Shown piece after piece: positions 10,217-21,413 of a stretch of DNA of 64,000 nt. The stretch comes from Hydra vulgaris (Eukaryota; Cnidaria; Hydrozoa; Anthoathecata; Hydridae): positions 34,186,501-34,250,500 of the forward strand of contig NC_088933.1 of the NCBI RefSeq assembly GCF_038396675.1, written 5' to 3'. The notes under the pieces were generated by a model that saw nothing but the letters and a program-made list of their open reading frames with translations, was not told where the DNA came from and did no database searches. Position 1 is the first letter of the stretch. Every line of letters begins with the position of its first letter. Position numbers and translations under genes: made by a program.

Positions 10217-13200
10217 ATGTCGTTTAATAAAGACGATTCTATGTCAACAACAACAACATCAACAACAGCAACAGCAACAACAACTTCTACATTAACATCC
10301 GACTCGTTCGTAAGTACCAACAGTGTACTTAATATAACATCAATCCTAACTTTGTTACCGGTATCAAATTCAGCTATAATAAACGATGCCAACTCAAGCA
10401 TTGTTATCGCCGTTTTGTCAAGTGCGTGTATTGGTACATTAGTGATTGTTGTATTCATTCTGCTGTATATATGCTTTTGTTCAAGAAGAAAAGAAAAAAA
10501 TGTAATTCAGTAAGTATTATTTTGTTGTTTTATTTATTAAATTTTTAAAGTTATTTTTAGTATCAAACATTGTAAGGGGTATATTCAGAAATGTTAAAAA
10601 CGTATTTAAGCTTATTGTTGGATGGTGCTAAATGTAATTAAGTTCAATGCAGACACTTTGAAACACTTTGAAAGGGAGAAAATAAAAAAACTAGCTTTTT
10701 TTGTGTAAATAGTTACAAAAAAATGACAAAGTCAGCACCTGATTGGTTGTTTCTTTTTATTGTTATTGCTATACTTTTTACTCTATATTTCCACCTCTGT
10801 AAATCTCTTATTCGTTCTTGTATGGAACTGCTACTAACCTGGTCCTGCTAAGGTTGCATCTCTCCTCTTTCTACAAATGCTATGACTGTGAGATGTTAAA
10901 CATTTAAGTCATTTAAATCACAAAATTAAACTTGCATAAGTCGTCACTTAACTAAGTGACACCCTTTTATTGTAATTGTTCTTTCAAGCCTAAAAAACTT
11001 TTCATCAGGTAGTTTTTTCTCAAAGACTGATGCATCGAAATTGCCTTTTTATCATCTGATGTCTTCTGTGAAAGAAGATTTACTTGTAGCTTAGATCTCT
11101 AATTGATTTTCTGTAAACTCCTAACTTAATTGATGGTAGCATGTTAACTCCTACTTAATTGATGGTAGCATGTTAACTCCTAACTATATTTATGGTAGCA
11201 TGTTAACTCCTAACTTAATTGATGGTAGCATGTTAACTCCTAACTTAATTATTGGTAGCATGAAACTTTGTTAGTAGTGAATAAGTTTAAGAAGCAACTC
11301 TGATGCAAATGCTTTATAAGTGTTTTTTTGCGTGTTAGGTTTTTATTTTTGAACAATTCTGACAAAAATATGCTCTACTTTTTTTCAAATTATGTTTGCA
11401 AAAAAAAAAGGGACAGCATATTTTTATTAGAGTAGTTTTTAAATAAAATTTTTAGAATACACACGAATCTCTAAGGTCATCGTTCAAAGCTTTTGATGTG
11501 TTTATATTTTATCACTATATTTCTATTTTTAGTTTAATTTTTTTTTTGTCATACTTCTAAGTAACTAACTAGACAACTAATAAGACAAAGAGTAAATAAA
11601 CTAAAAATAGAAATAGAGTGATATAAAAAAACACATCAAAAACTTTTGAACGCTGACCTTAGAGTTTATCACACCCAAATTAATTTATGTAAAAGAATCC
11701 ACTCTTGAACCTATTAAGTTTTTAAAAAATACTATACTTGCTGGATCTTTACGCAAAACAACTTTTCCTCCAATGTGTCAATTTCTGCTATTGATGTTAG
11801 AATCAAATTTTAGCCTTTAAACAAGTCAAACATTTTTTTTTCACTTACTAACATTTAGTGGTGCATTAATTGTTAGCAGATTGGTTTAAACCAGAGCCTC
11901 AATGAAACTTTAATTTAAAATAGACACGTTTAAGTCTAAGCGTCACGTTTAATAAAGTATCACTCAAACTTAATTTTTTAGGAATATTTTAAAGTTTTTA
12001 AAACGTAATAATTCCAGGAATCAGCTCCCTAACGTTAAAGGACTCCTAGAAAAGAAACATCGCAACAGTATTTTCCTAAAGATAAAAAACGAGTTGAAGA
12101 CTAAGCTAAACTATTTAAGCTTTAGCGCTTTATTTAAATTCAAGTTTTTAAACATTAATAATAAAACAAATATTCTTATACAAAAAAGATTTATTGTATT
12201 ATAAAGGCATTTTGAGCATTTTAAAAGTTGGCATATTTGATTTGCAAAATGTGTATATTCATATTTACCAAAAGTTTTTTATGCAAATATTTTAAACATT
12301 AAACCCAAATTTCACAGGTTAAGAAGCCTCGCCAATAGGTTTGTATTTCTATTACTTTTATGATTTGATTATTTAAAAACTAAGTTTCACGTTTTAAACA
12401 TTTGATGATAAATGAGAAATATAACAGTTATAACAAATTCATTATAAATTTACATTTTATATATATTTTTTAAAGTTTTTTTTTTCTTCTAAAAACAAAA
12501 AAATTTATTAAAACAAATATGTTCTGTTTTTAGACGTCGCTCTCAAAGCTCTGCAGTAAATGATGTAAGTTAAAATTATTTTTTTCCTGTCATGCAATCT
12601 TTAAGTAGTTGTGCTTCTTTTTTGGACAAATTGCGTGTTTAAATAACATGTTATGGTGTCATCTGTTCTTTCAAAAATAGTTTAATGCTTTAAATTTGAA
12701 TTCTAAACTAAAATTTTTTAGGTTAATCTCGAACAAGCAAGCATCGCACGTGAAGCCGAAAATCTTTCAACAAAAAGTTTTCAAAATTCAGGTAAAAAAT
12801 CTCATAAGATTGATACACAAAGTTTCTATCCTGAAAAAAGAGTCAAGTTGAACCAACAAAAAATCCCAGTGTTTGAAAGTTTTAATGGCACGAAAGAAGA
12901 AGAAGACAAAAATCCCATCCAGTCAGGTTCTAATGTTAGTAAAGAGAATGTTACAAAGCTACCTGTCACCGGTAAGTTATCTGCTGATCAAACGTTACAA
13001 ACTCGATTTGGAAAAGGTACTTCTATTAAAAGAAATTCCTTTCTTTCTACACAATCATTACCTGTTGATCAGTTTTCTCAAATAAAAATGTCCAACTATA
13101 TGCGTGAAAATAGTCCCGAAAATTCAAACAATTCTTTCGAAATATCTGAGGTCACCCCAGGTCATAGTTTAGATATTGAAATTGATGAGATGTTTATGTT

Positions 13201-15625
13201 TGATGTAGAAAAACATAGTGATTTAGATTATGAGTCAGCAAAAAATATATCTCCAGTATATGACATAGTCACAACCAACAACATTAAGCAGTTTTCATCA
13301 AATAAGTTTAATACTGAAAGAAAAAAATTTAAAAAAATTGTTAGCATAGCAACAGGTGAAGAAGAAGAGCAACCAGAAAACGAGTTTTTAGAATTGAGGC
13401 ATTCAAAATCCGATCAATCAGAGTTACAATTAAATAAAAATTTTAATGACCAAAATAAAGATCCAAGATTTAAAGTCAGTTTTGAAGAAGACCAACTAAA
13501 AGACTACGAAGTTATAGAAGAAATGATTCATCACTATCATTCAGTCAATAGCGTCATTGCACCTCAATTAGCGAGAAAGAAAAGCCCCTCGTATTCAAAA
13601 GAAATAGCCCTAAAATCACCTTTAACACCTGAACTAGCAAATAGAAAAAAAAGCACAAAACTCGAAGACAGTGTAAAAGGAGTTCCAATAAACAACTTTT
13701 CTCTAAACAGATTTTTGAATACTTCAAATACATCATTAGCTGCTTCAAATTCTACTTTAAACAGGTCACTAAGCGCTTCAAACGCTGCTTCAGATAGATT
13801 CTACGAACTAAATGTTGCAGACACAAAATTTAAAAGTGTAAGCAAGTTGTCAGTAAATGATTCGGAATTAAACTTTCCTGAAGTTTACAACCGAACTAAT
13901 CAAACATTCCGGCACAAGAGTGTTATAACTGACGATAATATGTTGACACCAGAACTTAAAACAGTATCATTTGACTATAAAAGTATTGTAAATAAAAACA
14001 AAAACAATTCAGATAGTTTCAACAAAAATCAAGAAAGTTTTTATAAAGATAATAAACCATTAAATAGAGAAAAGCTAATGTTATACTATGCAAATATAAA
14101 AAAAACCATGAGAGAAGTATTCCAAAACGAAAATCTAAAAGCTATGGATAAACTTAACATTCACTCTCGAGGTTCCTACAATGTTGCAAAAAATTCTAAA
14201 CAAAAAATAAATCCCGAAGTTTTTGTTATTAACATAAGTAAATCGTCTAATAAAGATAGTTCTTCAAGGGTCAAATACATAACAGATGAATTTGAAAAAG
14301 TAAAAGAAAGTAAATCTTTGCATAAAAATTTAGAACAAAAGTCATATGACAGTGTTGCTTCAAATCTTTTTAGATCTAGCACAGATTTAAATGAAAATCG
14401 TTTAAAAGATTTTGAGAAAATTAATTCGTCAGTAGATTCAGCAATGACTTTTAAATTTAACAATCGCAAAATGGAAAATGAGCAAGCTAACTTATTAAAA
14501 CTAAATGCTACTAACAAACTTATATTAAATAAAAATCCAGCACATATTAACAACATCGAGGCCAATTTCCACTCTAATGAAACTTATTTATTAGGTCAGA
14601 GAGAAAAAACTCGAATATTGGGTCAGCAAATTATTTCTTATGATAACGCCTCAGATTCTTTCAATGAATTACCAATAAGCACCAGTTTGAAAAAAGGACA
14701 TTCAGGAATCATGTCCAAAGAACTGTTTTTACAAAATAATATGCCGCCTATACAAAAGCACCATGTTCTTCCAAGTAAACTTTACGAAGATTCAGGTTTT
14801 CAATCTAACGATCATTTAAAATCAATTAAATCCAATACAAAACTTTTGCATCCGCAACATAATGCATTTTTACAAAATACTAATTTATTAAATAAAAACT
14901 CAGTAAATACGGAATCAATAAATATGTCATTAAATACGTCAATAAGTACGAGTTTTAAATTGTTAAATACTGAAAACTCATTACAATTTGGGAGCGTAAA
15001 AAATATATCCGATAATGATGAATCAAAAAGATTGGACTTTCTAGAGCAAAAAAAAGTTAAAGAAAATTCTTTTGAAACTTTTTCAAACTCATATTTTGAT
15101 CGCAGTTTCAACCCGGAAAACTACGAAGGACCCCCTGTTACAAGAAGATCAACTAAAAGTAGAAAAGAGATGTTAAATACTCTTTACGGACAAAACCGTT
15201 CGATACCGTCAAAAAGATTAGAGAAATTTACATTATCAAAAGAAGTGGTGTCTTTGGAAAAAACTGTATCTAGAAAAGAATCAGTTTCTCAAGAGTTGAA
15301 AACCTCTCATCTTGACATTAAAAATTCTAATAATGATATTAGAAGCCTAAACATTCTAACTTCAAACTTAGTTGAAAAAAATAGTTTTAACGAAAATAAC
15401 GTAGATAACTTTACGGACTTTTTAAAGCAACATAAACTCAATAATAGAAATACGGAGCATGGCTTTGACCGCAAAACAATGAATGGCAATTCAGAAATTG
15501 TGCTTTTACCTGCAAACATACATTTCAATAAACATACAAACCTAAATAGTTATAACATTGAACTAGTAAACGAGGTAAAACCTGTAAAGTTATTAAGTGG
15601 GTTATCCCACACAAATATAAAATAA
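10203..15625 (+). CDS. Three-exon single-pass membrane protein with very long Asn/Ser-rich cytoplasmic tail
   Basis: Exon 1 runs to 10509 (donor GTAAGT at 10510). Exon 2 is 31 nt (12534-12564; acceptor TTTTTAG, donor GTAAGT). Exon 3 is 12722-15625 (acceptor TTTTTTAG, stop TAA). The frames join exactly: CA|A at the first junction and codon-aligned at the second, giving 1,075 residues from the ATG at 10217. Residues 1-58 are Thr/Ser-rich (mucin-like stalk) with glycosylation sequons at N39 and N59. Residues 61-88 form one transmembrane helix, followed by the stop-transfer SRRKEK. The remaining ~975 residues are low-complexity, rich in Asn, Ser and Lys, with SP/TP sites such as KSPLTPELANRKKS (~13614-13655) and MLTPELKTVSF. 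No signal peptide follows the ATG, so an upstream exon may encode more ectodomain. I do not recognise a homologue. Confidence 0.85.
11114..11262 (+). repeat. ~31-bp minisatellite, five copies, in intron 1
   Basis: The unit TAACTCCTAACTTAATTGAT followed by GGTAGCATGT repeats about five times with small deletions and substitutions. It lies in the intron between exons 1 and 2 of the membrane-protein gene. Confidence 0.92.
11469..11664. mobile_element. MITE-like inverted repeat in intron 1
   Basis: CTCTAAGGTCATCGTTCAAA starts at 11469, and its near-perfect reverse complement ends at 11664 (GCTGACCTTAGAG). The arms are about 70 bp each with roughly 90% pairing by eye, around a ~55-bp centre. No coding capacity, and no certain target duplication. 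Confidence 0.85.
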
Positions 15626-15636
15626 AGCCTAATAAA
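15621..15636 (+). terminator. Poly(A) signals of the membrane-protein gene
   Basis: AATAAA overlaps the stop codon at 15621-15626 and recurs at 15631-15636. Either could direct cleavage, giving a very short 3' UTR. More distal A-rich sites exist near 15780. Confidence 0.5.
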
Positions 15637-15639
15637 TGA

Positions 15640-17449
15640 AGATTAAATTATTTTTAATTATGTTATTTATTGCGCTGAGGTATCTTAAAATCTGCTTATT
15701 TCTGTCTTAGTTTTGCCTTAGACAAGTTTTATTTTATTTACATATCGGTCCTCGATATTTTATCATATACTAAAATGTAAAAATAAATTTATAAACAAAT
15801 CAATTGTTATCACAGCAGCCGTAGCGCTTTGCCTCAGAAGCTAGAAATCCCTGGTTCAATGCCACCTTAAGGCAAGTTTTATAACAAAAATTGTGACGCA
15901 TTAAATTTGTTAGTTCAGCTCTGTGATAATTGCTATGTGATTTTGATCTACACCTAATTATCTAGTTTTTAAAATTTTTATGCTTGATGTATGCCAATTA
16001 ATACTAATGCCAATTAATACTCATCGGAGAGGGGGGTGGAAAACCCCCTCCTTTCCCAAAAGAAGTTGATTTTCAAGTTATAGTTGACTTTCATATAAAT
16101 TTAGTCGGATAGCCAAGAGTTTGACACAATTCAGTTGGGTAAATTTTAGTTTTGAGGACATTTATTTTTTTATATAAGAAGCCAGTCAGATACATTTTAA
16201 AGATTCACCTCCCCCTTCCTCCTCATTTTATTCTTAGAATCGCCTCTGATCATAAATATCAAAAATCTTTCGTATCCATTCAATGTTTGTGAAAAATTTG
16301 AATCTCACTCTCACAATGGTATCCCAAACAATCTTAAGTTATCTCACAAGTATCCCAAATAATCTTCATAATCAAATTGTCAAAAAACTATTATTAAAAA
16401 CTTGGCAAACATTTTTGTTGTGGATTTGCAGTTGAACTATATAAACATATATACGGACTGATAAAAATGAAGATTATTATGGATACTGGTGATTGTAAAA
16501 CTCAATATTTTTAGAAACATTGATTAACCACGATATGTTTTTAATACATGATGATAAATATTTTTTGGCGTACCACAAACAATTAAATTTATTCAACTTT
16601 AAAGAATCAAGTTGCTTAAAACGTATTTCAATGTTTTTATTACAAAAAGCTTATAATTAAGTAAATATTTAAACAATTTCAGTAAAATTAAAATGATTTA
16701 CTTCATATTTCATGTTAATGCAACTAACACCCTTTTAATGCAACTAACACCCTTTTTTACTCTTATAATTATATAGAACTATTTAACAACGTTTTTCTAT
16801 CAGAGTAGCTTTTCTGCCATTAAAATTATATCTGTATTTGCATTTCTTTTAAAACCCAAATATTTTTAATAACACTTGGTTGCTATTTAACAATGTTTTA
16901 TATATAGAAAAAATGAATTTGGATTTGAAAATTAAAATAAATATAATTTAACTTTTATTTATATAGAGTCATCCCAAAAACAAGAAAGTTTTGTATTTGT
17001 TTTATAAATTACAAAACATGCATGTATCTTACAATACAAATACTATTTCAATCCTCTTCTATTATAATCTTGAATTTTCTATATGAACATCTAACATATG
17101 AACATCTATTTTTCTCATACTCACACTATATTTTAACATAACACACTATATCTTACTAATTTCAAAAGGATTGAAAATCTAAATCACAGTTCTAAATCCT
17201 TATGATGTATTGTAATTCTAATCTTTTTAATTCACTTTTTAATAATCTTTTTAATTTCACTGAATAATTGAATAATAATAATAATATTATTCAACTATTA
17301 TAATAAAATAAATTACTGAATAATAATTTTTAATAATCTTTTTAATTTCACTGAAAAAAACTTTCCTAAAATAAATTAAAGTTGCAGCATTTTGTGTGTC
17401 ACAAACAGCCTTTAACAGTCTGACAACTTATATACTTTATTTATAATAC
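15640..17449. other. No gene; AT-rich with small duplications
   Basis: Contains a tandem 21-bp duplication (TAATGCAACTAACACCCTTTT, 16716-16758) and a repeated CTTTTTAATTTCACTGAA motif at 17221-17355. A weak pol III B-box-like motif (GGTTCAATGCC) occurs near 15853. No coding sequence is supported. Confidence 0.6.
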
Positions 17450-17594
17450 TTATGATAACTTATATCCCGCAGAAATTATATTATTGTTACTTTCATTGTT
17501 GTTATTGTTATTATTATTATTGTTAAATATATTGTTATTTCCTTTATATATAAATACCAAACCCTGGTATTTATGAAAAATTAGGTATTTAAGA

Positions 17595-17644
17595 AAATTT
17601 ACAAAAATCCGCACAATGTTTCTTGTGCGGATTTTTGTAAATTT
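17595..17644. repeat. Perfect 21-bp hairpin
   Basis: The arm AAATTTACAAAAATCCGCAC (17595-17615, plus one A) pairs perfectly with 17624-17644 across an 8-nt loop. It has an unusually GC-rich core for this AT-rich neighbourhood. It may be a folded RNA, or the tip of a MITE. Confidence 0.9.
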
Positions 17645-18127
17645 AACATCTTTAACATCTTTTTGAGATAACAATTTTACGCTAAGATTAGTGTATTTGG
17701 TAGATGTTTTTTGATTTTTATCTCAACCAATGAAATTTTAGAATGCAAGGACCTGGTAAAAATATTTTTGAATTTTCGAATGCTCTAAATGTCTTTAATT
17801 GATAAGTCTTTTTGAGCTTTTGGGGATAAAAAGTTCAGAGCACTTACCTTGTAACAGTATTCGAAATAAGAATTTAACTGAAAGTTACTAAGAATTTGCT
17901 AAGAATTTGACTGAGCTTATATGAGAGTTTAAGATCAAAACAAGTTTTTTTTCACACTATTGTTTGGTTTTTTTTATTTATTTTTAAACATCTTTGCTTC
18001 CAACAAGGCTGCAAACAGCCACCAATTAAAGTTGGAAGTTACTGAAAGAAAAAAGATGAAGATTGTAGAGCAAGATAACGATTGACGGACGACTTAAAGG
18101 ATTGCAAATTATATGAATCAGGAAAGA

Positions 18128-20429
18128 TTAAAGAAGCGGATTCCAAAGAGCTGATGTTCGAGGAAAAAAACTAGACGAAGAAACATTTTTGGAGCACTTA
18201 GGAACAAAAAAAAGATGACACTTAATTGAATGACGAGTAACACGAGAATGAATTTTAGTAGATGGCACAAGAGACGCTAACTCTATAGAACTACGACGAT
18301 GTGATAATAGTTGGAGGTTTGCTGCAAGAGCAGGTCCAACTATGTTTACAATGCATTTTTGCACCTTGTCTAAAAGAGAAAGGGCATCATTAGAAGATCC
18401 GCCCCAGATATGGCAACAGTATTCCATACAAGGCCGGATTTGAGATTTATAGAGATAGAGAATAGAATCCAGAGTAAGAAAGTGACGAGCTCGATAAAGA
18501 GATGTAACCTTAGCAGATGCTTATTTTGCAACTGATTTGATATATGGTTTCCAAGAAAGATTGGAAGTAAGAGTTAATCCTAAAAGATGAAGAGTAGATG
18601 ACTCGTCGAGTACATCACCGTTCATAAATATAGGAAGATCTAAATTATTGCAATAACGATTGGCTAAAAAAAATTGAGTTTTATCTAAATTAAAGTTCAC
18701 CATCCACTGTGAGCCACATGCTGTAGCAGAAGTGAGATCTTTTCAAGCTCAAATGCCCCCTCCAAGCAATCAGAGGGTGTTGGTTTCTTATCACGACAAG
18801 AATAAATGGTAGTATCATCAGCAAACAATGCCACCTTAGATTTGAGAATATCTGGAAGATCGTTAATGTAAATTAAAAAGAGAATAGGGCCAAGGATAGA
18901 ACCTTAAGGAACCCCTGAAGTTACAGAATAAGAAAAAGAGTGCTGTCCATCGATGACAACTTTTATACTACGATTGGAAAGGAAGGATTCAATAATCTCA
19001 AAGATATTGCCAAATACACCATAAGAAGAAAGCTTATGGAGAAGACCAGCATGCCAACCTTTATCAAAAGCTTTTGAATTGTCAAGAGCGATGACCCTAA
19101 GCTCCCCACCCTTATCTAATGCACGATAAAACCTATCAGTTATTACTGTTAGCAAATCAGCTGTAGAAAGAGAAGATCGAAATCCATATTAATGATCAGA
19201 AAGTAAGTTATTAGATTCAAGATGAGAAATTAACTGTTTGTTATTTAAAAACTCAAAAACCTTGCTTATGATAGGAAGAAGACTAATGGAACAGTAGTTA
19301 GATAAATCAGATCGCTCTCCAGAATTTTTGAAGATAGGGATAACAGATGCCGCTTTCCAGCAGGCTGGAAAACAAGACTTTGATAAGCACTTGTTGAACA
19401 GTTTTGAAAGTATAGAAGACAGCTCCGGGAACATTTCTGCAAGACAATAACAGGTATGTTGTCCGGGCCACAAGCTGTAGAAGAGTCTAGGCAGGAAATC
19501 ACTTCAAATACAGAAGATGGAGTGATATGAATGTCAAGCAATGGATCAACCTGTTTGTTGGCAATATCAGGTGAACACAACTAGTGGAATCAAGAGATGA
19601 TATTGATGAAAAGTTTTTAGCAAACAGTTCGGCTTTGTCTTTAGGTGAGGTGACAAAGTCTGAACCATACAAAAGAGGTGGAATCAAAGATTTGCCCTTA
19701 TTATTAATATTATTAAAGATTCTGCAGAAGTCACGAGAGCCTAATTTTTGAGATGAGAAACGAGATTTCATGACCTGAGAATAGCGGGCTTTGGCGTTAG
19801 GCAAAACCTTTTTACAATTGTTTGTAGCATTAATAAACAGACGTCTGTTTTCTGGAGAAGATATGGAAGTAACGGTTTCGATTGGCAATTGCAGCAGCAC
19901 AGTGTGAGGAAAACCATGGAGGAGATTGAGGCTTGACCTGGAATCGGAACAAAAGATTCAATGAACTCAATTGACCTGGAAAGGGAACAAAAGATTCAAT
20001 GCCAGCCTGACTCCACGAAGTTATGTAAGAAGCACATTTGTCGACAGGAAGACAAAAGATTTCTACCCAAGGGCCATCACGAAGAATAGAAATAAAATCA
20101 AAAAAAGTGCAGTCTTGAGATAAAGGAGAGCGATATAGAACAAAGAGAAAGGAAATAGAGTGAAGTGGTGCTAAACGAAAGCACATTAAAGAATAGTCTG
20201 TGGATTCAAATCTAGTTTCTCAACAAATGGGTGAATTCTTACGAATGTAAATGCCCAGGCCAAGCATGTGACTATTGGAGTCTTTACGAATTAAAGGAAG
20301 ATAACCATCAACACTAAGATCACAAGATGAGACAGTCGAACTCAAATTAGTCTCACAAAGAGCAAGTAGGTCTGGTGAACCTTGCAAGAGATAAGACTCA
20401 AGAGAAAAAAAAGTTCCTTCGAAGACCAC
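18128..20429 (-). pseudogene. LINE ORF2 (endonuclease-reverse transcriptase) pseudogene
   Basis: Coding remnant of the LINE above, split over at least seven frames. All RT motifs are readable, but a stop replaces the Gln in the VPQG part of motif B (near 18904). The YADD-type box is present as FADD. It cannot encode an active enzyme. Confidence 0.85.
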
Positions 20430-20434
20430 GAATA

Positions 20435-20686
20435 TTAGTGAATGATAGATTTAGAGAACTTGGTGGTGATGATGGTTTTTTGTGTGTTTATAGTTTTTGG
20501 TACTTTATTCATTTTTAAATTAGATTGAAGAACTTGACTCAAAGCATAGATAGCACTCAGATAGCACTCACTCTGTTTAATAGTCCAAGCAATTGCTTCA
20601 TTACTACTAATAAACCCTAAGCCGTAACAAAGGGCTCCAAATGTGGCCTCCGCAATGCACACCAAAAGTACAAACAGGGACACCAT
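20435..20686 (-). pseudogene. 5' segment of the LINE (ORF1-like or 5' UTR)
   Basis: An 83-codon frame upstream of the endonuclease region with no recognised domain. A hydrophobic N-terminus (VSLFVLLVCIAEATFGALCY) is followed by a Lys/Thr-rich end. Its position immediately before ORF2 suggests it belongs to the LINE's 5' part. Confidence 0.35.
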
Positions 20687-20690
20687 CCAT

Positions 20691-21252
20691 GCGCAATAAT
20701 TTTATATTGTAATTCGATTAATAACAATCAAGTAAATACGAAAGTTATTTACAAAAATAAAATAATGTAACGCAATTTCACATACAATTTGTTTATAAAA
20801 ACTCTTAGTGACTTAAAAATACCGTGCAGGATCTTCAGCACATTTTCATTTGCATTATTTTATAAGAATTTTTTTATCGTTGCCGACTTTCATAACCTCT
20901 TGCGTAACATAAAATTTTCATTTTTTCCTTTCGTAAATATCATTTTAACCAAGAATATGTTAAAAACATGATGATAACCCTTTTAAAATGAAAAAATAGA
21001 TAACAAATAACAAAAAAAAAAAAATGGAAATAATTTTTTCATTCAAATCCCCCTCAAACACTCTGAACACACCTGAAAACACTATTTTTCCTTTTTTGAA
21101 GTACAATTTCTTAACAACATTACTTTTTGAGGGGGACTTAAAAGTCACACGATTGACATAAAAAAAACTTTGACTAGGTTTTAGCATATTTGCTCCAACT
21201 TTAGCTGGGTATGTACTTTGTTTTCAAAAATTCCCTCAAAATGACTACCCTT
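20691..21252. other. No assignable gene
   Basis: AT-rich. A short inverted pair CCCCCTCAAA / TTTGAGGGGG (about 21050 and 21127) suggests a small degraded inverted-repeat element. Confidence 0.4.
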
Positions 21253-21331
21253 AATATATATATATATAAATATATGTATACATATATATGTATAAATATA
21301 TAATACATATATAAATATATGTATACATATC

Positions 21332-21410
<79 letters not shown>
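21253..21410. repeat. (TA)n array with TATGTATACATA interruptions
   Basis: About 160 bp of TA repeats. The proximal half is interrupted by GTATACATA-type variants. It directly abuts the left end of the Tc1 copy that starts at 21411. Confidence 0.95.

Positions 21411-21413
<3 letters not shown>

Larger units (their letters stand above)
17975..20690 (-). mobile_element. jockey/CR1-like LINE (non-LTR retrotransposon), internally deleted
   Basis: The minus strand reads an endonuclease start (LLALCETNLSSTVSSCDLSV, ~20320-20370), then YLPLIRKDSNSH and FLFVLYRSPLSQDC. After that it jumps to the linker RDGPWVEIFCLPVDKCASYI, so the catalytic middle of the endonuclease is deleted near 20085. The reverse transcriptase follows: ACGPDNIPVIVLQKC (~19440-19480), motif A ALDNSKAFDKGWHAGLL (~19050-19100), motif B [17 protein letters not shown] (~18860-18915), motif [11 protein letters not shown] (~18800-18830), then the C-terminal HIWGGSSNDALSLLDKVQK (~18345-18405). 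Frameshifts and stops occur throughout. The element ends in an A-rich tail near 17975. Confidence 0.88.

Noticed and set aside
12873-15528. Several frames in other registers within exon 3 (e.g. 13554-13748, 14176-14565, 14812-15111, 15307-15528 on the minus strand)
   Set aside because: These are antisense or off-frame shadows of the long membrane-protein exon.
15815-15880. Possible tRNA-like element with GGTTCAATGCC
   Set aside because: Only a B-box-like motif is present. No convincing A box or cloverleaf could be drawn.
17450-17674. 74-codon Asn-rich frame on the minus strand
   Set aside because: It is driven by an AAT-rich simple repeat (ATTATTATT) and overlaps the perfect hairpin.
20789-21187. 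Frames at 20789-20971 (+) and 20960-21187 (-)
   Set aside because: Phe/Lys-rich text that follows base composition. No motif, and it is interrupted on both sides.
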